From positions 1-22,169 of the forward strand of contig DGHF01000238.1 in assembly GCA_002392545.1 (NCBI GenBank): a stretch of 22,169 nt of DNA, in the 5' to 3' direction. Shown here in pieces: positions 15,554-22,169 of this stretch. Position numbers and translations under genes: made by a program. Origin of the DNA: Ruminococcus sp. UBA3855. GTDB taxonomy: Bacteria > Bacillota > Clostridia > Oscillospirales > Ruminococcaceae. Position 1 is the first letter of the stretch. Every line of letters starts with the position of its first letter. Under the pieces are notes generated by a model. It was not told where the DNA came from. It was given only the letters and a program-made list of their open reading frames with translations, and made no database searches.

Positions 15554-16638
15554 AGCCCCTCAAAAAAAGACTGATACTGTTGATATGTGCGGTCATATCG
15601 GGGATAATATGCGGAATTCTTTCCCTGTACGGTCAAAGCCTTTCAAAACCGCTTTACAGCCAGAAAGGGGCGGAAAGATGGTCACAAGACGGAGACTATG
15701 CACAAATCAGCGTATTCCTCAGCGACAAATCAAGTCTTTCAGAATATGAGATTGCAGGCATTCAGTCCGCCATCAATGAAAAACTGACCTCTGATTCCCT
15801 GAAAGCCCCCTCTAAAGATGCAAGACTTTGGTATGATGCATGGAGTGCCGACATCGGACAGATGAAACTTTCCGGCACTTGTTCCGAAATCGTGACTGCA
15901 CAGGTGACAGCCGTCGGAGGAGATTTTTTCGCCGTGCATCCGTTTCACCTGAAATGCGGAAGCTATTTCTCCCCCGCTGACCTGATGAAAGACAGGGTTA
16001 TCATTGATACCAATTTAGCATGGAAAGCGTTCGGCTCTTCAGACGTGGACGGCATGGAAATTGCAATTGGCGGTCAAAAATTCACCATATGCGGAGTGAT
16101 TGAGCCTGAAAAAAATAATGCTTCCAAGATTTCATACGGCGAAAAGCCCAGAATGTATATTTCAACTGACCTCGCCAAAAAATTGAATTCAGGAGTTGCA
16201 ACAGCTCCCTCATCAACCGGAGCAACAGGCAGTCAGAATAATGGCATTGCATTTACTTGTTATGAAGCCATTTTGCCGAATCCTGTCCGGAATTTCGCAA
16301 AAGAACGCATGACAACCGCCATAAATGAACGTGAAAACACTATCATTCTGGAAAATACCGGAAGGACTTCCCTTTCACACAGATGGGAAAATTTAAAGAA
16401 ACTGCATTCCATGTTGATTTCCACAGACGGCATTATTTATCCGCACTGGGAAAATGAAGCAAGAATTATTGACTTTGATTTGTCCGTATTGCTTGCACTG
16501 GAAATCCTGTTTCTGATATTGCCTGTATTCACATTTCTGTTTTTCCTCTGGAAAGGTTACAGATGGCTCGAAGATTTCATTGATGCCAAAAAAGAAGCCT
16601 ACAAACGACGATACCGTTCCGAAATCGAACAATTCTAA
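15550..16638 (+). CDS. Membrane protein with probable MacB-like extracytoplasmic domain
   Basis: 362 residues with one N-terminal helix (about 8-27), an external domain (30-300) and one C-terminal helix (about 311-334), then a basic cytoplasmic tail (KKEAYKRRYR). The external part has features of the MacB periplasmic core domain: QVTAVGGDFFAVHPFHLKCGSYF, then DRVIIDTNLAWKAFGSSDVDGMEIAIGGQKFTICGVIEP. Typical MacB/FtsX-type permeases add a block of three C-terminal helices and often an ATPase domain; both are missing here. The protein is therefore unlikely to be a complete ABC permease and may be an accessory that presents the core domain to the adaptor encoded just upstream. Assignment to the MacB core is by pattern only. 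Confidence 0.7.
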   Translation: MKPLKKRLILLICAVISGIICGILSLYGQSLSKPLYSQKGAERWSQDGDYAQISVFLSDKSSLSEYEIAGIQSAINEKLTSDSLKAPSKDARLWYDAWSADIGQMKLSGTCSEIVTAQVTAVGGDFFAVHPFHLKCGSYFSPADLMKDRVIIDTNLAWKAFGSSDVDGMEIAIGGQKFTICGVIEPEKNNASKISYGEKPRMYISTDLAKKLNSGVATAPSSTGATGSQNNGIAFTCYEAILPNPVRNFAKERMTTAINERENTIILENTGRTSLSHRWENLKKLHSMLISTDGIIYPHWENEARIIDFDLSVLLALEILFLILPVFTFLFFLWKGYRWLEDFIDAKKEAYKRRYRSEIEQF

Positions 16639-16641
16639 TCA

Positions 16642-16685
16642 AAAAGGTACAGGAATGACACAATTTTCCTGTACCTTTTCCATTT
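16642..16685 (+). terminator. Rho-independent terminator of the permease-adaptor operon
   Basis: A 13-bp perfect stem AAAAGGTACAGGA / TCCTGTACCTTTT (16642-16654 and 16667-16679) with a 12-base loop and following T-rich run, starting 4 bases after the stop codon. Confidence 0.9.
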
Positions 16686-16709
16686 TTGTGGAAATTATCA
16701 AAAATAGAC

Positions 16710-16738
16710 TTGCTTTTTTCGCTGATTTATGTTATAAT
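16710..16738 (+). promoter_or_regulatory. Extended -10 promoter of the TerY-P-like operon
   Basis: -35 TTGCTT (16710-16715), 17-base spacer, -10 TATAAT (16733-16738) with TG-N just before it. The leader to the kinase start is about 78 bases and contains two hairpins and a small open frame. Confidence 0.75.
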
Positions 16739-16754
16739 GGAAAGGAATGATAAA

Positions 16755-16817
16755 ATGACAGAATGCTGTCATAACAGACCTGAAATGGAATTCAGGCAAA
16801 ATCAATTTTTGAGGTGA
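16755..16817 (+). CDS. Possible 20-codon leader peptide
   Basis: ATG at 16755 is preceded by GGAAAGGA with 8-base spacing, a better site than many in the window. The predicted peptide is MTECCHNRPEMEFRQNQFLR, with a Cys-Cys-His near the start. Its TGA (16815-16817) lies just after the GAGG (16811-16814) that serves the kinase gene, so ribosomes finishing it would sit on the kinase initiation site. Two hairpins fall within it: TGACAG/CTGTCA (16756-16771) and CCTGAA/TTCAGG (16779-16796). It could act by translational coupling or attenuation. Chance occurrence cannot be excluded for so short a frame. Confidence 0.4.
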   Translation: MTECCHNRPEMEFRQNQFLR

Positions 16818-16822
16818 TGAAA

Positions 16823-18136
16823 ATGGCGGAGCTGAAAACAGGTACAGTCATCAGTACCGAAAACGGTGAAAGTCTTACAATTGATTCATTCATTGCAGAA
16901 GGTGGTCAGGGTTATGTGTACAAAGTAACCTACAAAGGACAGCCGAGAGCATTGAAACTTTATAAGCCCGAAGCAGTCAAGAAACTGGACTGGTTTCATG
17001 ACAATATCCGTGAGGAAATCAAAGTCGGCGCACTTTCGGATAAATTCATCTGGCCTGAAGATTTGACCGTACCTATCAATAATACATTTGGTTACATCAT
17101 GCCGTTAAAACCGCCGGAATATGTAGATTTTGACGATATTCTGCTGGCAAAGTGTGAACTTTCCTCATTTTATGCAATGACGAATTGTGCATTGAATATT
17201 GTCTCTGCATTCCGTTTACTGCACAGAAAGGGCTATGCCTATCAGGATTTAAACAACGGAAATTTCTTTATTCGCCTGCGTGACGGTGACGTGTTAATCT
17301 GCGACAATGACAATGTATCGCCGGAAGACAACCCTTCCGGAATCGCCGGAAAGGCGAGATACATGTCGCCTTCTGTCGTCATGGGCGGAAGACCAAACCG
17401 CCTGACAGACCGTTTTTCCTTGGCAGTGTGTCTCTTTTTGCTGTTTATCCGCTGTCATCCGCTGGAGGGTGTCAAGGCTTTGAGTGTACCGGAAATGAAT
17501 GACTACTATCTGCAAAAGCATTATGGAAAAGAACCGTTATTCATTGCTGACCCCATTGACCATTCCAATGGACCTAACAGAGACATTCACCGCAATTTCT
17601 ATCTCAGATGGCCTTTAATGACGAATACCATGAAACAGCTTTTCACAAGAACATTCAGTCAGGAAGCCATGTTGCAGAATGAATCCAAATATCCGCTTGA
17701 AATTGAATGGTGTCGGGCTTTACTGCAATTCCGCACCTACTTTTTCAAGTGCCCCCTCTGCGAACAGGAAACATTTCTTGATTCTGACCCGCCTGTCTGC
17801 AAATGTTGCGGAAGACAGTACCCCGTTCTGGGAATGCTGAAAGTCAACGGCGTGAACGGTTCACATGGCTATAAAATCCCATTGGTGAAAGATGTCTGCA
17901 TTTTCCGTGAGCATCTGGATGATTTCTCCTCAACGGAGCAGTTTGTTTCACAGCCTGTCGGCATGGTCAGAACGAAAATCAGCGAAGGCACAGCCGGTCT
18001 CAGCAATATTTCAAATACCAACTGGTTTTATACCATTGGCGGTGCAACGTATACCTGTGTACCCAAACAGACCGTGAAACTCCGGAACGGAATGACCATC
18101 CGCATCGGAAACAGAGATGTTACAGTACATATGTAA
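16823..18136 (+). CDS. Atypical Ser/Thr protein kinase with zinc ribbon (TerY-P type)
   Basis: 437 residues from the ATG at 16823, chosen because GAGG lies eight bases upstream; in-frame GTG and ATG codons just before it sit too close to that site. Kinase domain: glycine loop AEGGQGYVYKV (25-35), Lys45 in RALKLY, catalytic loop YAYQDLNNGN (Asp142, Asn147; HRD is YQD), metal-site CDNDN (Asp161; DFG is DND), and RYMSPSVV in the APE region. After the kinase comes a four-Cys zinc ribbon (Cys310, 313, 326, 329) and a beta-rich C-terminus (about 375-437, SNISNTNWF...LRNGMTIRIGN) that resembles an FHA-like fold. Catalytic residues are present, so it is probably active and cytosolic. It leads an operon with two vWA proteins and a PP2C phosphatase, the likely partners or targets. 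Confidence 0.88.
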   Translation: MAELKTGTVISTENGESLTIDSFIAEGGQGYVYKVTYKGQPRALKLYKPEAVKKLDWFHDNIREEIKVGALSDKFIWPEDLTVPINNTFGYIMPLKPPEYVDFDDILLAKCELSSFYAMTNCALNIVSAFRLLHRKGYAYQDLNNGNFFIRLRDGDVLICDNDNVSPEDNPSGIAGKARYMSPSVVMGGRPNRLTDRFSLAVCLFLLFIRCHPLEGVKALSVPEMNDYYLQKHYGKEPLFIADPIDHSNGPNRDIHRNFYLRWPLMTNTMKQLFTRTFSQEAMLQNESKYPLEIEWCRALLQFRTYFFKCPLCEQETFLDSDPPVCKCCGRQYPVLGMLKVNGVNGSHGYKIPLVKDVCIFREHLDDFSSTEQFVSQPVGMVRTKISEGTAGLSNISNTNWFYTIGGATYTCVPKQTVKLRNGMTIRIGNRDVTVHM

Positions 18137-18151
18137 AAGGAGGTTTTAAAA

Positions 18152-19093
18152 ATGCCAATTAAACTAACCCCCGATAAGCCTGAGCCAATTTCCGAAGAAC
18201 AACAGCAGACACAAGAAAACTTTTCAATCCTGCCGGATGATGACGGCGAAATCAAAGTCAACCTGCAAAAAGATATTGCTGTTGACATCATCCCCAATGA
18301 AGAACCTGTTCCCTTGGAATTGGATATGCCCGACAGCGGAATGTTGCAAAGTTTCCGTACTGAACCAGTGGCAAGAAAAATCACTCCCATTTTTTTCCTG
18401 ATTGACGTTTCCAGAAGTATGGAAGGCGTAAAAATGGGAACAGTCAATTCCGCCATGGAAGAAATCATGAACGACCTGAAAAACATTGAAAATTCCGATT
18501 CTGAATTACGCTTTGCAGTATTGAGTTTCGGAACAGGTGTGCAATGGGTAACAGGTGAAAACGGTTTAATTCCGTGTGACGGCTCATGGAATACTTTGGT
18601 TGCAGATGGTTTCACCTATTTCAATTCTGCCTGTCGTGAACTGCGTGACAAGCTTTCCGGAAGTCACGGCTTTTTCAAATTCGCTGCAAGACGGACAATC
18701 ACACCGCCCATTCTCATCCTTATGACGGACGGTTTCGCCAATGACGGCGACAGAGACGGAAATGAGGGGCTTGCAAAACTGCGGGAGAATAAATATTTCC
18801 GTGGCTCTTACCGTATCGCTATTGCAATCGGAAATGATGCCAACCAAAAACTTTGTGAAAATTTTACAGGCGACAAAGAACTTGTATTTACGGCTTATAA
18901 TGCCAATGCATTGAAAGTCATGATAGATGCAGTTGTGAAAGGCTCTGTGACTGTCAGCTCCGCAGGGGTTGCGGATGCCCCCAATCCTGACCCCGTGACA
19001 CCGGATTCCGCCACGCTCATCCAGACTGTACAACACGAAATGAACCAATTGAATCCGGAGGAAAACAACAATGAAGACGAATCATGGGATTAA
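18152..19093 (+). CDS. vWA-domain protein, TerY-like (copy 1)
   Basis: 313 residues. Residues 1-70 form an acidic, low-complexity extension; the von Willebrand A domain spans about 76-270 with an intact metal-ion site (MIDAS): DVSRS (Asp85, Ser87, Ser89), Thr155 in DGFTYF and Asp193 in MTDG. The protein has no signal peptide or membrane helix, so it is cytosolic. It ends in an acidic tail closing with ESWD. AAAAGGAGG precedes the ATG; the kinase stop is 15 bases away. TerY-type vWA proteins are known partners of the kinase/PP2C pair in TerY-P modules and are thought to act as metal-dependent scaffolds. It is a paralogue of the next gene. Confidence 0.88.
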   Translation: MPIKLTPDKPEPISEEQQQTQENFSILPDDDGEIKVNLQKDIAVDIIPNEEPVPLELDMPDSGMLQSFRTEPVARKITPIFFLIDVSRSMEGVKMGTVNSAMEEIMNDLKNIENSDSELRFAVLSFGTGVQWVTGENGLIPCDGSWNTLVADGFTYFNSACRELRDKLSGSHGFFKFAARRTITPPILILMTDGFANDGDRDGNEGLAKLRENKYFRGSYRIAIAIGNDANQKLCENFTGDKELVFTAYNANALKVMIDAVVKGSVTVSSAGVADAPNPDPVTPDSATLIQTVQHEMNQLNPEENNNEDESWD

Positions 19094-19106
19094 GGAGGAC
19101 TGGACA

Positions 19107-19913
19107 ATGGATTGGGACGAAAAACCAACTGGAGGCATGATTTCATCCAATGTATATAAAGCACACGAAATTGACGGACGGAAAATTACACCCATTTTCT
19201 TTATGATTGATGTTTCCAGCAGTATGGCTGGTACAAAAATCGGCACGGTCAATTCTGCAATGGAAGAAATCATGCGTGATTTATCCGATTTTAACAGCTC
19301 CGATGCGGAACTGCGTTTTGCAGTGCTCAGTTTCGGGACAAACTGCACATGGGAAACCGGCGAGGATGGTTTAATTCCCTGTGACGGCTATTGGAGTGAC
19401 TTAACTGTTGATGGCTTGACCTATTTCAATACTGCTTGTCGGGAACTGAAAAGCAGACTTTCAGGCACAAGGGGATTTTTCAATTTCGCCGCTGGAAAGA
19501 CCATCACTCCCCCTGTTCTGATTCTCCTGACGGATGGTTACGCCAATGATGCAAACACCATTTCCGGCATTGAGGGAACAACCGAACTGCAAAGTAATAA
19601 ATATTATCTCGGCTCATATAAAATTGCAATCGCCATTGGAGAGGGTGCAAATCAGGAACTATGCCGGAATTTCACCGGAGATATGGAAATGGTATTTACG
19701 GCTTATAATTCCGCCGCATTGCAGGCAATCCTGACCGCTGTTGTCAAGGGTTCTGTTACTGTCAGCTCCTCAGGGTCTGCGGATACCAACATTCAGCCGA
19801 GTGCCTACACTCCGAACACCGAAGCCATTAAATCTGTCATTCACAATGAAATCGCCGCCAATGAAATTCTCTCGGAAGACATCAATGTTCCCATGGATGA
19901 TGACTGGGATTAA
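19107..19913 (+). CDS. vWA-domain protein, TerY-like (copy 2)
   Basis: 268 residues from the ATG at 19107, chosen because AAGGAGG (19092-19098) lies eight bases upstream; an in-frame ATG at 19071 inside the previous gene lacks that support. MIDAS is complete: DVSSS (Asp35, Ser37, Ser39), Thr105 in DGLTYF and Asp143 in LTDG. It is very similar to the preceding protein along the whole vWA domain (KITPIFF, GTVNSAMEEIM, ELRFAVLSFGT, GLIPCDG, YKIAIAIG and VVKGSVTVSS blocks) but lacks the long N-terminal extension. It starts MDWDEKP and ends MDDDWD. The pair is a tandem duplication with divergence, possibly giving two binding specificities. Confidence 0.88.
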   Translation: MDWDEKPTGGMISSNVYKAHEIDGRKITPIFFMIDVSSSMAGTKIGTVNSAMEEIMRDLSDFNSSDAELRFAVLSFGTNCTWETGEDGLIPCDGYWSDLTVDGLTYFNTACRELKSRLSGTRGFFNFAAGKTITPPVLILLTDGYANDANTISGIEGTTELQSNKYYLGSYKIAIAIGEGANQELCRNFTGDMEMVFTAYNSAALQAILTAVVKGSVTVSSSGSADTNIQPSAYTPNTEAIKSVIHNEIAANEILSEDINVPMDDDWD

Positions 19914-19925
19914 AGGTGGCGTGTT

Positions 19926-21503
19926 ATGCGTACATATAAAGTTTTCAATGTGGATGAACGGGGATATTCTCATGTTTTGAACAATCTCCCCAAACAAGAC
20001 CATTCCTATTCGGAAGTTTGTGACGATTACGCACTTGCAGTTGTTTCAGACGGTCATGGAAGCCCTCAGTATTTCCGCAGTGACCGTGGCTCACAATTGG
20101 CAATTGAAGCCTCTGTGGACATCCTGAAAGGCTTTATTGCCCATGCTACCAATGTAGAGAGTCTGAAAAATCAACTGCTTCTGAAAAAGAAAATCAAGGA
20201 AAAATGGGATTCTCTTGTCATTGACGATTATATGAATCATCCTTTCACAGATGAAGAACTCAATACCCTCGAAGAAAATATCAATCATGAAGAAGATACC
20301 AGAGCTAAACAAAAAATGACAGATTATCTTTCTGTTTACCGCTTAGGGCAGAACGTCCGAAAAGCCTACGGATGTACTTTGATAGCAATTGCCTGTTTCA
20401 GGGGGTACACGCTCGGAATTCATATCGGTGACGGCACATGTGCGGCATTCTATCCCGACGGCAGTTGTGACCAGCCCATCCCCGAAGACCCCCATAATAT
20501 GGCAAATACGACAAGTTCCCTTTCGAATGACAATACCGGCTGTCGGGTGCATTTCTTTGCACGTGAACCAATGGCGGTATTTGTTGCCTCTGACGGAATT
20601 GATGATTCCTTTGGCGTGGGAGAAATGCTGTATAATTTCTATCGTGGAATCTGTATCAATTTCGCAGAAAACGGCGAATCTTACAGAGATACCCTTCAGA
20701 GCAGTCTTGCCACTATCAGCGAAAAAGGCAGTAAAGATGATATGTCCATTTCTGGTATTTACGACTTGGAAGAATTGGTTCGTTTTAAAGAGGTCATGAA
20801 AAAAATGCATGAATGCGGAAAGCTCCGGATTCGGCTCAATTACCTGACGGATACTTCCGGCGGTGTCAGTGACTACAGCCTTGAAGCTGCTAAAAAAAGC
20901 TTAGACAGGGCACAGACAGAACAAATTCAGTCTGAAAAGGAATTGAACCGCCTGAAACGGGAACTGAAAAAAATTCATGATGCATTATTATCCATGCAGA
21001 TGGAAGCCATCCGAAAAGGAACGCATTACCATGACCCCCATAAAATCGCCGATGAATTACAGCACTACCACCGGAAAGAACAGTCTCTCCGGTATGAACT
21101 GCAAAAAACCTCTGACACCATTCATTCCCTCGAACAAAAAGCCCAACGCTATCAAGCTCAAAATCAAAAAGAGCAAATCTGCATTCAGAATGAAGCAAGC
21201 CTGATTGAAAAGGTCAGACAATTGGAAGAAGATGTCAGAATCAAGGAACAACGTTATTATGAACTCAAAGCCAAACGACAGCAGGCAGATGAGGAAATGC
21301 GCCAGCTGATTGAACAAATCAGCCTTCAGGAAATCGAAATTCAAAATATGATTCGTGCCATTTCCCAGCCTTCCGATAATCAAAAACCACATGAAAAGGA
21401 TTCCCCTGCTCATACGGATACTCAATCCCTGAAACCCTCTGAACAGGAGAATTCCGACGAAAATTCCGACTCGGAAACAGATGACTTTGAGAGCGTTTCC
21501 TGA
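19926..21503 (+). CDS. PP2C-family protein phosphatase with C-terminal coiled coil
   Basis: 525 residues. The metal-dependent phosphatase core (about 1-285) shows VVSDGHGS (Asp42), GCTLIAIACF, HIGDGTC (Asp169), ASDGIDDSF (Asp223) and KGSKDDMSI (Asp271/272), the expected aspartates for two metal ions. Residues about 85-140 are a charged helical insert. Residues about 315-480 are a long Glu/Gln/Lys coiled coil, followed by an acidic Ser-rich tail (480-525). It probably reverses phosphorylation by the kinase encoded upstream. The coiled coil would support oligomers or docking and is not part of a minimal PP2C. The gap to the vWA gene is 12 bases. Confidence 0.9.
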   Translation: MRTYKVFNVDERGYSHVLNNLPKQDHSYSEVCDDYALAVVSDGHGSPQYFRSDRGSQLAIEASVDILKGFIAHATNVESLKNQLLLKKKIKEKWDSLVIDDYMNHPFTDEELNTLEENINHEEDTRAKQKMTDYLSVYRLGQNVRKAYGCTLIAIACFRGYTLGIHIGDGTCAAFYPDGSCDQPIPEDPHNMANTTSSLSNDNTGCRVHFFAREPMAVFVASDGIDDSFGVGEMLYNFYRGICINFAENGESYRDTLQSSLATISEKGSKDDMSISGIYDLEELVRFKEVMKKMHECGKLRIRLNYLTDTSGGVSDYSLEAAKKSLDRAQTEQIQSEKELNRLKRELKKIHDALLSMQMEAIRKGTHYHDPHKIADELQHYHRKEQSLRYELQKTSDTIHSLEQKAQRYQAQNQKEQICIQNEASLIEKVRQLEEDVRIKEQRYYELKAKRQQADEEMRQLIEQISLQEIEIQNMIRAISQPSDNQKPHEKDSPAHTDTQSLKPSEQENSDENSDSETDDFESVS

Positions 21504-21538
21504 AATGATACAAACAGCTTGGAAAGGAAGAATTCACT

Positions 21539-21901
21539 ATGAGTGAAAAAATCGTTGCAAGGGTACTTCTCGCCAGATGCAAGTCAAGTAAGGCATTATA
21601 TGGCATTACCATTGAGCAAATCGACCAGAACAGTTGGTCTATGAAATATTCCTACCCCATTGATGAAAAGCGGGCTGAATCCGAAGGTTTCGACAAGACA
21701 ACCATTTCCGCCGACCTCTATTCCGCCCCCGATTTCAGAGGATGTCCCACCTGCGGAGCGACTGCAAATGTCAAATGTGAAGCTTGTCACAAATTGACTT
21801 GCTGGAACGGTGAAGAAGCCAGCCAATGCGCATGGTGCGGTATTACGCTCAATGTCATTGAAGAAAACGGTCCTATTGACGTGAGTGCTGGCGAAGATTA
21901 A
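21539..21901 (+). CDS. Stand-alone TerY-C-like metal-binding protein
   Basis: 120 residues. The N-terminal half (1-65) is beta-rich with the pattern RVLLARCKSSKALYGITIE and KYSYPIDEKRAE. The C-terminal half is a double zinc-ribbon-like module with seven cysteines: CPTC (69, 72), KCEAC (80, 83), Cys88 and CAWC (97, 100). This matches the C-terminal metal-binding domain usually fused to TerY vWA proteins (TerY-C). Both vWA proteins of this operon lack it, so the domain appears to have been split off as its own gene. GGAAAGGAAG precedes the ATG; the gap to the phosphatase gene is 35 bases. Family assignment is by pattern. Confidence 0.75.
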   Translation: MSEKIVARVLLARCKSSKALYGITIEQIDQNSWSMKYSYPIDEKRAESEGFDKTTISADLYSAPDFRGCPTCGATANVKCEACHKLTCWNGEEASQCAWCGITLNVIEENGPIDVSAGED

Positions 21902-21919
21902 CACAAACTAACACGAAAT

Positions 21920-21954
21920 AAAAGGCTGTCGGTTTCGATTCCGACAGCCTTTTT
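21920..21954 (+). terminator. Rho-independent terminator of the TerY-P-like operon
   Basis: Stem AAAAGGCTGTCGG / CCGACAGCCTTTT with an 8-base loop and T5, 18 bases after the last stop codon. The A-run on the other arm means it can also serve the convergent minus-strand gene that ends at 21956. Confidence 0.92.
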
Positions 21955-21955
21955 A

Positions 21956-22169
21956 CTACTTGTTTTTCGGATGAATAACGACAATCAATATCATGTAAAT
22001 TGTCGTTCCGATGGGAAAGCCAAACATTGCAAAATAGAATAATATTTCCGGTTGCATATTGGCTGTGGTTGCCATTCCCATATTGTAAAAGTCCATAAAT
22101 ACCAATGCCACCAACATCAGAAACGAAAATAACAACGCTGTAATTATGTACAATGCTTTCCATTTCCAA
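21956..22169 (-). CDS. Partial CDS, small two-helix membrane protein
   Basis: The minus-strand frame is open to the window edge and ends ...HPKNK-TAG. The visible 71 residues hold two hydrophobic helices (ALYIITALLFSFLMLVALVF and FYFAMFGFPIGTTIYMILIV) joined by a short loop. A TTG at 22153-22151 could be read as a start, but there is no ribosome site and the frame continues upstream (KWKA), so the real start is probably outside the window. I do not recognise the family. Confidence 0.6.
   Translation of the reverse strand, partial: WKWKALYIITALLFSFLMLVALVFMDFYNMGMATTANMQPEILFYFAMFGFPIGTTIYMILIVVIHPKNK

Noticed and set aside
20343..20810. Minus-strand open frame of 155 codons inside the PP2C gene
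   Set aside because: Antisense shadow of conserved PP2C motifs without initiation signals.
1..22169. CRISPR array, insertion sequence or prophage genes
   Set aside because: No regularly spaced repeats, transposase, integrase or phage structural motifs were found on either strand.

Overview
The window is a low-to-mid GC Firmicute chromosome segment with ordinary Shine-Dalgarno sites, sigma-A promoters and U-tailed terminators. It has spore-coat genes (cotJABC), paired class B sortases, a SpoIID-domain protein and secreted proteins with Thr/Pro/Glu-rich linkers. This suggests a spore-forming clostridial anaerobe of the Oscillospiraceae, Ruminococcus-like. The genus is an inference from style; no marker gene here fixes it. 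No insertion sequence, phage gene or CRISPR array was seen.

Left part (1-5176): a minus-strand pair (a lipoprotein with a transglutaminase-like domain and a truncated downstream gene), then two tandem tRNA-Leu(CAG) genes read leftward from a consensus promoter. Divergent from these is a plus-strand sulfur-transfer operon: cysteine desulfurase, a SAM methyltransferase and thiI. The desulfurase probably loads sulfur on ThiI for tRNA 4-thiouridine and possibly thiazole synthesis.

Middle (5278-11334): an envelope operon of two sortase B-type genes and a SpoIID-domain gene whose motif order looks circularly permuted. A hairpin-rich gap separates it from the convergent cotJA-cotJB-cotJC operon. 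Beyond that lies a small gene remnant that has a perfect promoter and a ribosome site but appears broken by a one-base deletion after its ATG.

Right-centre (11620-16680): one tightly coupled operon encodes two MalF/MalG-type ABC permeases, a large HlyD-like adaptor with a long coiled coil, and a two-helix membrane protein with a probable MacB-like extracytoplasmic domain. No ATPase or solute-binding protein is present. This mixture of importer-type permeases with efflux-type periplasmic parts is unusual.

Right part (16710-21954): a self-contained operon with promoter, structured leader (possibly a 20-codon leader peptide) and terminator. It encodes an atypical Ser/Thr kinase with a zinc ribbon, two paralogous vWA proteins, a PP2C phosphatase with a long coiled coil, and a stand-alone cysteine-rich protein resembling the TerY C-terminal metal-binding domain. 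This matches the TerY-phosphorylation (TerY-P) type of kinase/phosphatase/vWA module, here with a duplicated vWA gene and a detached metal-binding domain. The window ends in a partial minus-strand membrane protein gene.
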